Source of the DNA: an uncultured bacterium
Lineage (GTDB): Bacteria; Bacillota; Clostridia; UBA1381
Assembly (NCBI GenBank): GCA_905215805.1
Contig: CAJMRL010000033.1
Coordinates: 1-20,245, forward strand
Reading direction: 5' to 3'
Length of the DNA: 20,245 nt
In this document: positions 14,277 through 20,245 of the stretch, one piece after another
How the letters are laid out: each line of letters opens with the position of its first letter
Numbering within the stretch: position 1 is the stretch's first letter
Program-made: the position numbers and the translations under genes
Notes under the pieces: model-generated
The model's input: only the letters and a program-made list of their open reading frames with translations
Databases searched by the model: none
Told to the model about the DNA's origin: nothing

Positions 14277-14708
14277 ATGATTGTAACGTTTTGCGGGCAT
14301 GGAAAAGAAGAATATGGTAAAGAAATACAGAAAAAGTTATATGAAACCATTGAAGCTTTGATAAAGTATGGAGCCGATGAATTTTTGCTTGGAGGATACG
14401 GCAATTTTGATTTAATGGCAGCTCAAGTTGTAAGAACGCTTAAAGAAAAATATCCGCATATAAAATCTGTGCTTGTTGTTCCCTACATTTACAGGGGATT
14501 TGATGCGAATTTATATGACCGTTCAGAATACCCGCCTATTGAGAATGTGCCAAAAAGATTTGCCATTTTGAAAAGAAATGAATGGATGGTCAGAAAAGCT
14601 GATGTATTGGTTGCATATGTAGCACATGAATGGGGAGGTGCAGCAAAAACTTTTAAATATGCCGTACGAAGAAATAAATACATTGTGAACCTATTTGAAT
14701 TTTATTAA
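14277..14708 (+). CDS. SLOG-superfamily (Rossmann-like, nucleotide-binding) protein
   Basis: The 143-residue protein starts MIVTFCGH, followed by an amphipathic helix and GADEFLLGGYGNFDLMAAQ (residues 32-50). It ends with ADVLVAYVAHEWGGAAKTFKYAVRRNKYIVN (108-138). The central GGxGxFD (39-45) and the late GGAxKT (120-125) are the glycine signatures of SLOG/DUF1273-like proteins, a family of ligand-binding or nucleotide-processing domains related to YpsA and LOG. Some members are thought to sense or make nucleotide signals in stress and anti-phage systems; others have unknown roles. The predicted protein is soluble with no signal peptide or membrane segment. ATG at 14277 has AGGAG nine bases upstream. 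It is tightly controlled by a dyad-rich promoter shared with an XRE gene. Its exact ligand and function are not known to me. Confidence 0.75.
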   Translation: MIVTFCGHGKEEYGKEIQKKLYETIEALIKYGADEFLLGGYGNFDLMAAQVVRTLKEKYPHIKSVLVVPYIYRGFDANLYDRSEYPPIENVPKRFAILKRNEWMVRKADVLVAYVAHEWGGAAKTFKYAVRRNKYIVNLFEFY

Positions 14709-14765
14709 AACAGTGACTAATATAATATAGAATCTAACGGGAAAATTCAGAAACGCATAAAACAG

Positions 14766-14793
14766 AAAATGTGCCGCTTTTTAATGCGGCACA
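14766..14793 (-). terminator. Intrinsic terminator after alkD
   Basis: A perfect 8-bp stem TGTGCCGC/GCGGCACA (14770-14777 and 14786-14793) is followed on the minus strand by TTTTCTGTTTT. It closes the treR-alkD direction. On plus the bases after the stem are not U-rich, so it is a poor terminator for the convergent SLOG-like gene, and none better is seen in the 90-base gap. Confidence 0.85.
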
Positions 14794-14798
14794 CCTGC

Positions 14799-15479
14799 TT
14801 ATTTGATTTTAAGCGTCTTAAGATATGCTTTTGTTTCAGGTAAAATACGGTTGCTTTCAACAGCCTTCTGTATTGCTTTATTATGTGTCCATTTATCAAG
14901 CTTGCATTGTGTAAAATAAGATATAACGCGGTCATACTGCTTAGCAAGAGCGGTTGCAAAATACCATGCGATCATCATGTTTACATAATATTCCTCGGAA
15001 TGAACCGAAGCCGCAAGCTGAGGATATTCATCATTAAAATTATCATCCAGATAAAGACTCATAAGCATACCTATAGCATAGCGTATAGTGTATGGGTGAG
15101 AAGAATTTATCCATTGCTGGATATTTGTGATAAGCTTGTCCGTATTTTTTTTAAAGATTTTGGGCGAATACGTATCGCAGGTCGCCCAGTTGTCTATATA
15201 CGGCAAGAATCGCTCTGTTTCTTCAATTGCTTTATCATAATCCTTGATTCCTTCTATAATAAAAGCATGAAGATTATTTTCCTCGTAATATTCATGGGGT
15301 AGATTTTTTATAAATCCATCGGCTTCCGGCGTTTTTGCGAATTCTTTTGCAAATTTGCGCAGCACAGGAGTGCGGATGCCTATGATTTTATCAGGGTCTA
15401 TATTAGGAATAAGCTTAGCATGAAAGCTTTTGTATTTTTCATCGCGCAAATCAAACAGCTGCTTTTGTAAATCTGTCAT
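14799..15479 (-). CDS. AlkD-type DNA alkylation repair glycosylase (HEAT-like)
   Basis: This 226-residue HEAT-repeat DNA glycosylase should excise cationic alkylated bases (3-methyladenine, 7-methylguanine type). Residues known in Bacillus cereus AlkD are present with matching spacing: Trp98 and Asp102 in NWATCD (Trp109/Asp113), Arg133 in YTIRYAIG (Arg148) and Trp172 in IAWYFA (Trp187). The N-terminal GIRTPVLRKFAKEF is typical of the family. Start is ATG at 15479 with a GAGGTGATT ribosome binding site; an upstream frame running into treR is rejected. It follows treR on the same strand after 49 bases with no terminator or clear promoter between, so co-transcription with treR is likely. Why repair should be linked to the trehalose regulator is unclear. 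Confidence 0.9.
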   Translation of the reverse strand: MTDLQKQLFDLRDEKYKSFHAKLIPNIDPDKIIGIRTPVLRKFAKEFAKTPEADGFIKNLPHEYYEENNLHAFIIEGIKDYDKAIEETERFLPYIDNWATCDTYSPKIFKKNTDKLITNIQQWINSSHPYTIRYAIGMLMSLYLDDNFNDEYPQLAASVHSEEYYVNMMIAWYFATALAKQYDRVISYFTQCKLDKWTHNKAIQKAVESNRILPETKAYLKTLKIK

Positions 15480-15528
15480 GTTAATCACCTCGTATTTTGC
15501 GGAATTTTTGTCCATAAGATATATTATC

Positions 15529-16260
15529 TCAACCTGTCGGCCTGTTTCGTGTCGCAACGTCATGGAACTCAAAATACATCGGACTATGGCGTGACTGTGT
15601 AAATTCAAACATTACGCCGTCAGCGTTGTATGTTGAGTTACTTACTACTGCAACGCAGTTACAGCCGTTAAGCTCCATATACTGTTCATCCTTTTCTATT
15701 ATTTGTTCGACGGTAAAAATACGTTTTGTAGTAACTATGCTGACATTAAGCACATTCTCAAGGTATTCGTATATTGAATATTGAGCTATTTCTTGAGTAA
15801 GGTTAGTTACAATATCTTTTAGAAAATAATTATGATCAGTTATAAGCGGTTTACCGTTTATATAACGTACTCTTTGTATATAATATATTTCTTTGCCGAC
15901 CTCAAAGCCTGTTCGGCGGCGGATTCTTTCATCAACGGTAAGTTCAGAAAAGAGAATGACCTTTGTTACTATATCGAGATGGTTTCTCTTTGCCGCTTCG
16001 GTGAAAGACTCTATGCTTCCTATTATAAAATGCTGCTTGTTTTGAGGCTCAAATATCACTCTTACGCCCTTGCCGCGTATGGATTGGACATAGCCGTCTG
16101 ATGCGAGCGTACTCAATGCACGCCTTACGGTGTTTCGTGAACAGGAAAATTCCTCAGCGAACTCATTTTCTGAAGGAAGGAGCTGCTGAAAATCATATTC
16201 AAAAGTTTCTATCCTTTGCTTTATTACTTGATATATTTTTAAATATTTGCTTTTTGGCAT
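15529..16260 (-). CDS. treR: Trehalose operon repressor, GntR family (HutC subfamily)
   Basis: This 243-residue transcription repressor has an N-terminal winged helix (residues 1-70: YLKIYQVIKQRIETFEYDFQ, LLPSENEFAEEFSCSRNTVR, RALSTLASDGYVQSIRGKG) and a C-terminal UTRA effector domain (about 90-235, ending SRHSPMYFEFHDVATR). In characterised TreR proteins trehalose-6-phosphate releases the repressor from DNA. Length and C-terminus fit TreR. ATG at 16260 follows GGAGCG by ten bases. It diverges from treP-treA, and CTTGTTTAAACAWG-like palindromes lie in both promoters, supporting repression of the operon and autoregulation. No CcpA cre-like box was recognised in the shared region. Confidence 0.92.
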   Translation of the reverse strand: MPKSKYLKIYQVIKQRIETFEYDFQQLLPSENEFAEEFSCSRNTVRRALSTLASDGYVQSIRGKGVRVIFEPQNKQHFIIGSIESFTEAAKRNHLDIVTKVILFSELTVDERIRRRTGFEVGKEIYYIQRVRYINGKPLITDHNYFLKDIVTNLTQEIAQYSIYEYLENVLNVSIVTTKRIFTVEQIIEKDEQYMELNGCNCVAVVSNSTYNADGVMFEFTQSRHSPMYFEFHDVATRNRPTG

Positions 16261-16277
16261 ATATACCACGCTCCATT

Positions 16278-16291
16278 GATGTTTAAACAAG
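16278..16291. promoter_or_regulatory. TreR operator in the treR leader
   Basis: GATGTTTAAACAAG, whose reverse complement CTTGTTTAAACATC matches the two sites before treP. It lies just downstream of the treR -10, where binding would block its own transcription. Confidence 0.75.
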
Positions 16292-16300
16292 TACAAAAAT

Positions 16301-16329
16301 ATTATATATTATTTTTTTGCCAAAGTCAA
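16301..16329 (-). promoter_or_regulatory. Promoter of treR
   Basis: On the minus strand TTGACT (16329-16324) and TATAAT (16306-16301) are 17 bases apart. The operator at 16278-16291 lies about 10 bases after the -10. Confidence 0.85.
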
Positions 16330-16422
16330 TACATAATTTTTAAGAAGTATGAGCATGATTTAACCGAAACACTGTATCAAAAAAGAAATTCAAAATTTGT
16401 TAATAAAAAATTTAAAAACTGC

Positions 16423-16451
16423 TTGACAAACTTGTTTAAACATGTTATAAT
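16423..16451 (+). promoter_or_regulatory. Promoter of treP-treA with operator in the spacer
   Basis: TTGACA (16423-16428) and TATAAT (16446-16451) are a perfect consensus at 17-base spacing, and TGT extends the -10. The spacer contains the operator CTTGTTTAAACATG (16431-16444), so TreR binding would exclude RNA polymerase. Confidence 0.92.
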
Positions 16452-16466
16452 TCAATTAAGTTAAAG

Positions 16467-16480
16467 CTTGTTTAAACAAG
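16467..16480. promoter_or_regulatory. Second TreR operator downstream of the treP promoter
   Basis: CTTGTTTAAACAAG is a perfect 14-bp palindrome located near +10 to +25. Its centre is 36 bases from the spacer operator, which suits two repressor dimers bound to one promoter. Confidence 0.85.
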
Positions 16481-16509
16481 TAAAATAATTTAAAGAGAGG
16501 AGAACAAAA

Positions 16510-18462
16510 ATGGGAAAATTCGTATCACAAAGCGAAGAACTGCTGAAGCTGATCGGAGGAAAAGAAAATATTTCGGCAGTATCACATTGCGTAACAAGAC
16601 TAAGATTTGTACTTAATGACCAGTCTAAGGCAGATGTGAAAGGGATTGAAAAGGTTAAAGGAGTAAAGGGAACATTTACTCAGGCAGGACAGTTCCAGAT
16701 CATTATCGGTCAGGATGTTCAGGAATTCTACAATGATTTCACGGTGGTAGCAGGCGTAGAAGGGGTTTCAAAGGATGCAGTAAAGAGCGCAGCAAAAAAG
16801 AATCAGAATCCATTGCAGAAAATAATGTCCACCTTGGCAGAAATTTTTGCGCCGCTCATTCCGGCTCTTATTGTCGGAGGTCTTATATTGGGCTTCAGAA
16901 ATGTTATAGACTCGATAGAGTTTTATGACGGAGGTCTTACTATTGTAGATAAATATCCGTTCTGGGCCGGAGTTGACCAATTCCTATGGCTTATAGGCGA
17001 AGCGGTATTCCATATGCTGCCGGTCGGAATATGCTGGTCTGTTACCAAAAAGATGGGTACGACGCAGATACTGGGAATCATACTTGGTCTTACGCTTGTG
17101 TCGGGACAGCTTTTGAATGCGTATTCTGTTGCGACAACAGCAGCAGCGGATATTCCAAAATGGGATTTCGGATTTATACAGGTAAATATGATAGGATATC
17201 AGGCTCAGGTAATACCGGCTATTCTTGCGGGATTATGTCTGTCATTTCTTGAGAAATTCTTTACAAAAATATGTCCTAAGGTCGTTTCTATGATAGTTGT
17301 GCCGTTTTTCTCGTTGCTTATAGCGGTTATGGCGTCACATTTCATTTTGGGACCGATCGGATGGAAGATAGGTTCGTGGATTTCAACAGGTGTTCACGCC
17401 GGACTTACATCGTCTGTAAGAGCGTTGTTTGCGGCGGTATTCGGATTCTTCTATGCACCGCTTGTTATTACAGGTTTGCACCATATGACAAATGCTATAG
17501 ATACGCAGCTTGCAAATGATTTCGGCGGTACTATCCTTTGGCCGATGATAGCGCTTTCAAATATAGCTCAGGGTTCGGCTGTACTTGCTATGATAGTTTT
17601 ACAGAGAAAAAATGCAAGAGCGCAGGAAATATCGGTTCCGGCTTGTATATCATGTTATCTTGGAGTTACGGAGCCGGCTATATTCGGTGTAAATATTAAA
17701 TATATGTTCCCGTTTATATGCGGAATGATAGGCTCATGTCTGGCGGCGGTCGTATCTGTTTCGAGCAATGTAATGGCGAATTCGATAGGCGTAGGCGGTA
17801 TTCCCGGAATACTTTCAATACAGCCTCAATATATGCTTATGTTTGCTGTTTGTATGCTGATAGCGATAGTTGTACCTTTTGTTCTTACCTATATCGTAGG
17901 CAAGAAGAAACTCAGCCGTGAGGATATATATGGTGAAGAGGAAGAAAGCCCGGCAGAGAATACTGTATCTACTGCATCAAATGCAGTAAAGAAGACATCG
18001 CCGGCATTGGCAGCTGTAGCAGCTCCTCTTACCGGTAAGGTAATACCGATTGAGGATGTGAACGACGGTGTATTCTCAGAAAAAATCTTGGGAGACGGAG
18101 TTGCGATAGAGCCTGAAACAGATGTACTCATTGCTCCCTGTGATGCAAAGGTATCGAATGTGGCGGATGAGAGCTTCCATGCGTGCGGATTGACTCTTGC
18201 AAACGGAATGGAACTGCTTATGCATATAGGCTTGGATACTGTCAATATGAAGGGCGATGGCTTTAAGCCTCTCGTAAAGGAAGGCGATGTTGTAAGAAAG
18301 GGACAGCGTCTTATAGAATTTGACCCGGAAAAGATAAAGAAAGCGGGACATCCTACGGTTACTATGATTGTTGTATGTGATAACGGCAGTGCGGAAACTG
18401 TAGAGTTCCATACGGGAATACATGCAGAGGCAGGTAAAACCGAGATTATAACTATGTCTTAA
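16510..18462 (+). CDS. treP: Trehalose-specific PTS transporter, EIIBCA in one chain
   Basis: The 650-residue membrane protein imports trehalose and delivers trehalose-6-phosphate to the cytoplasm. The EIIB domain (residues 1-80) has its phosphorylated Cys27 in SHCVTRLRF. EIIC (about 100-470) is a multi-span membrane domain with GLHHMTNAIDTQLA and the sugar-binding-type GVTEPAIFGVN segment. An Ala/Ser-rich linker leads to a glucose-type EIIA domain (about 505-650) with both active-site histidines, His557 in FHACGLTL and the phosphorylated His572 in HIGLDTV. Having EIIA attached means no separate Crr protein is needed; only EI and HPr are. Trehalose specificity rests on treR and treA as neighbours. 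ATG follows GAGAGGAG. It is the first gene of treP-treA. Confidence 0.94.
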   Translation: MGKFVSQSEELLKLIGGKENISAVSHCVTRLRFVLNDQSKADVKGIEKVKGVKGTFTQAGQFQIIIGQDVQEFYNDFTVVAGVEGVSKDAVKSAAKKNQNPLQKIMSTLAEIFAPLIPALIVGGLILGFRNVIDSIEFYDGGLTIVDKYPFWAGVDQFLWLIGEAVFHMLPVGICWSVTKKMGTTQILGIILGLTLVSGQLLNAYSVATTAAADIPKWDFGFIQVNMIGYQAQVIPAILAGLCLSFLEKFFTKICPKVVSMIVVPFFSLLIAVMASHFILGPIGWKIGSWISTGVHAGLTSSVRALFAAVFGFFYAPLVITGLHHMTNAIDTQLANDFGGTILWPMIALSNIAQGSAVLAMIVLQRKNARAQEISVPACISCYLGVTEPAIFGVNIKYMFPFICGMIGSCLAAVVSVSSNVMANSIGVGGIPGILSIQPQYMLMFAVCMLIAIVVPFVLTYIVGKKKLSREDIYGEEEESPAENTVSTASNAVKKTSPALAAVAAPLTGKVIPIEDVNDGVFSEKILGDGVAIEPETDVLIAPCDAKVSNVADESFHACGLTLANGMELLMHIGLDTVNMKGDGFKPLVKEGDVVRKGQRLIEFDPEKIKKAGHPTVTMIVVCDNGSAETVEFHTGIHAEAGKTEIITMS

Positions 18463-18474
18463 GGAGTGATTTCA

Positions 18475-20124
18475 ATGCGCAGTTTTGCGAAGAGCGCGGT
18501 ATATCAGATTTATACCAAATCATTTATGGATTCAAACGGTGACGGAATAGGAGATATCAGCGGAGTAGTGGGAAAGCTTGATTATTTAAAGGAGCTTGGT
18601 ATTGATTATATATGGATGACGCCGTTTTTCTGTTCGCCGCTTAATGACAACGGATATGATATTTCGGATTATTATAATATAGATCCGGTGTTCGGAACTA
18701 TGGAGGAGCTTGAGGAGCTTATAAAAGAGGCGGATAAACGGGGTATAGGTCTGATGTTTGATATGGTATTTAATCATACTTCAACGCATCATGAGTGGTT
18801 TAAAAAGGCTCTTTCCGGTGACGAGAAATATATGAATTATTATATCTTCAAGGATCCTGTGGACGGACACGAGCCGACAAACTGGGTATCCAAATTTGGC
18901 GGCAATGCATGGGAGTATGTTCCGTCTCTCGGAAAGTACTATTTGCATCTTTTTGATGTATCACAAGCAGATTTAAACTGGGAGAATCCTCAGGTAAGAG
19001 AGGAAATGAAAAACATTCTTCGCTTTTGGAAAAAGAAAGGGATCAAAGGCTTTCGCTTTGACGTTATAAACCTTATTTCCAAGCCTGATGTTTATGAGAA
19101 TGATTATGAAGGTGACGGCAGACGTTTTTATACGGACGGTCCGAGAATTCATCAATATATACGTGAGCTTGTAGAAGACAGCGGGATTGATGGAATGGTC
19201 ACGGTGGGAGAGATGTCTTCCACCAGCATAGATAACTGTATCGGATATTCAAATCCGGACAACCATGAGCTGGCAATGGTGTTTAATTTTCACCATTTAA
19301 AGGTGGATTATAAAAACGGTGATAAATGGGAGCTTGCAAAACCTGACATTGTGAAGCTTAAAAAACTCTTCAACGATTGGCAGACAGGAATGCAGGAGGG
19401 CGGCGGCTGGAACGCTAACTTCTGGTGCAACCATGATCAGCCCAGAGCAGTATCAAGATTTGGAGATGACAAGAATTACAGAGAGCGCAGCGCAAAAATG
19501 CTTGCAACGGCTACTCATATGCTCAGAGGCACTCCGTATGTTTATCAGGGTGAGGAAATAGGTATGACAAATACTGATTTTACTTCAATAGATCAGTATA
19601 AAGATGTTGAAAGTCTGAATTATTATAATATCATGCTTGAAAACGGGAAGTCACCGGAGGAAGCGCTTCATATCATAAACGAACGCTCAAGAGATAACGG
19701 ACGTACTCCGATGCAGTGGGATACTTCGGAAAATGCCGGATTCTCTAAGGGTGAGCCTTGGATAGGCGTGAATGGAAATTACAAGGAAATTAATGCACAG
19801 GAGCAGGTTTCAAGAACGGATTCGGTTTTTGCGTATTATAAAAAGCTTATTGAACTCAGAAAGAAATATGATGTTATTGCCGATGGAGATTTCAGTATGT
19901 TAGAGGATACTCCGGAGGAGATATTTGCTTATGAGCGCATATTAGGAGATGAAAAACTTCTTGTGCTTGTGAATTTTTCCGGCAGAGAAGAGAAGCTTTA
20001 TAAAGACATAGATGTCAGCGGCTATGAGCTGCTTATTTCCAATACAGATACACCCGCCGTAATTAGGCTTAACAGTCTTAAGCCGTATGAGGCGCTGGTA
20101 TATTATAAAAGGGACAGGATTTGA
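18475..20124 (+). CDS. treA: Trehalose-6-phosphate hydrolase (GH13)
   Basis: This 549-residue cytosolic alpha-amylase-family enzyme splits trehalose-6-phosphate into glucose and glucose-6-phosphate. The GH13 motifs are all present: region I DMVFNHTS (96-103), region II GFRFDVINL with nucleophile Asp196, region III VGEMSS with acid/base Glu246, and region IV CNHDQPR with Asp321. QADLNWENP near residue 174 is typical of the oligo-1,6-glucosidase/TreC subgroup. The length is normal. The ATG at 18475 has AAGGAG eight bases upstream; an in-frame GTG at 18466 overlaps that ribosome binding site and is rejected. The gene begins 12 bases after treP and is clearly co-transcribed. From the sequence alone an oligo-1,6-glucosidase is possible; the operon makes TreA far more likely. 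Confidence 0.94.
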   Translation: MRSFAKSAVYQIYTKSFMDSNGDGIGDISGVVGKLDYLKELGIDYIWMTPFFCSPLNDNGYDISDYYNIDPVFGTMEELEELIKEADKRGIGLMFDMVFNHTSTHHEWFKKALSGDEKYMNYYIFKDPVDGHEPTNWVSKFGGNAWEYVPSLGKYYLHLFDVSQADLNWENPQVREEMKNILRFWKKKGIKGFRFDVINLISKPDVYENDYEGDGRRFYTDGPRIHQYIRELVEDSGIDGMVTVGEMSSTSIDNCIGYSNPDNHELAMVFNFHHLKVDYKNGDKWELAKPDIVKLKKLFNDWQTGMQEGGGWNANFWCNHDQPRAVSRFGDDKNYRERSAKMLATATHMLRGTPYVYQGEEIGMTNTDFTSIDQYKDVESLNYYNIMLENGKSPEEALHIINERSRDNGRTPMQWDTSENAGFSKGEPWIGVNGNYKEINAQEQVSRTDSVFAYYKKLIELRKKYDVIADGDFSMLEDTPEEIFAYERILGDEKLLVLVNFSGREEKLYKDIDVSGYELLISNTDTPAVIRLNSLKPYEALVYYKRDRI

Positions 20125-20190
20125 TTCGTATACCAATATGAAAATGCCTGATCTCATGTGCCTTTTTAGGCATATAAGAATTTTCCCATC

Positions 20191-20218
20191 AAAAAGGGGC
20201 TGTGACAAAATAGCAGCC
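20191..20218 (-). terminator. Possible terminator for a minus-strand gene to the right of the window
   Basis: A short stem GGCTG/CAGCC (20198-20202 and 20214-20218) is followed on the minus strand by CCTTTTTG. The tail suits a gene converging from beyond the window edge. On plus there is no U-tract after it, so termination of treA remains unexplained. The plus-strand text GCTGTGACAAAAT recurs in the left-edge terminator. Confidence 0.4.
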
Positions 20219-20245
20219 AAATAACAAGAAAAATGAGGACGATTG

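Noticed and set aside
16330..16509. CcpA cre box for the trehalose operon
   Set aside because: No sequence close to the usual TGNAANCGNTNNCA pattern is found in the intergenic region.
20134..20176. Stem TGCCT-TTTT-AGGCA (20159-20172) as the treA terminator
   Set aside because: The stem is only five base pairs and has no U-tract after it on the plus strand.
20191..20245. End of an insertion sequence at the right edge
   Set aside because: The GGGGCTGTGACAAAAT text resembles some element ends, but no transposase, target duplication or second terminal repeat is visible inside the window.

Overview
The window looks like a chromosomal segment of an anaerobic, AT-rich Gram-positive bacterium of the class Clostridia. 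Evidence: strong AGGAGG-type ribosome binding sites, near-consensus sigma-A promoters (7 of the 10 identified carry an extended TGn -10), a str operon preceded by a YbxF/L7Ae-like gene, ferredoxin-type sulfite/nitrite reductase, and a PTS trehalose operon. No genus can be assigned from what is visible. No rRNA, tRNA, CRISPR array, transposase or phage gene was found, and no gene-free stretch exceeds 300 bases.

Layout. (1) Positions 1-2340, minus strand: metY (O-acetylhomoserine sulfhydrylase) overlapping rnz (RNase Z), with their own promoter and a terminator at the left edge. (2) Positions 2340-7440, minus strand: the translation operon ybxF-rpsL-rpsG-fusA-tuf. It is driven by a perfect TTGACA-N17-TATAAT promoter, has structured intercistronic regions, and has a second promoter for tuf. 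(3) Positions 7510-11030, plus strand: a one-gene ABC exporter and a siroheme sulfite/nitrite reductase, ending in a bidirectional terminator. (4) Positions 11026-13200: a small XRE regulator diverging from a secreted BspA-like leucine-rich-repeat protein with a long Asn/Thr/Ser linker. (5) Positions 13150-15480, the most accessory-looking part: a DinJ/YafQ toxin-antitoxin pair on minus, an XRE regulator diverging from a SLOG-like protein across an operator-rich intergenic region, and an AlkD-type DNA glycosylase. (6) Positions 15529-20124: treR diverging from treP-treA, with three TreR-like palindromes.

How the genes work together. The trehalose module is self-contained: TreP (EIIBCA in one chain) imports and phosphorylates trehalose, TreA splits trehalose-6-phosphate, and TreR represses both promoters. 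The alkD gene lies directly behind treR and may share its transcript. The sulfite reductase makes sulfide and MetY can use it to make homocysteine, although the two genes are in separate transcription units. The least explained module is the XRE/SLOG pair. Three dyads sit around its promoter: two of type TACGCA-N2-TGCGTA (one extended to 12-bp arms) and one CGTATAC-N2-GTATACG. This is the best candidate for an undescribed ligand-sensing, stress or defence system, but its function is inference. Two active-site observations also stand out: the siroheme-site arginine of the sulfite reductase is Cys83, and ribosomal protein S12 carries Arg101 where streptomycin-sensitive ribosomes have Lys.
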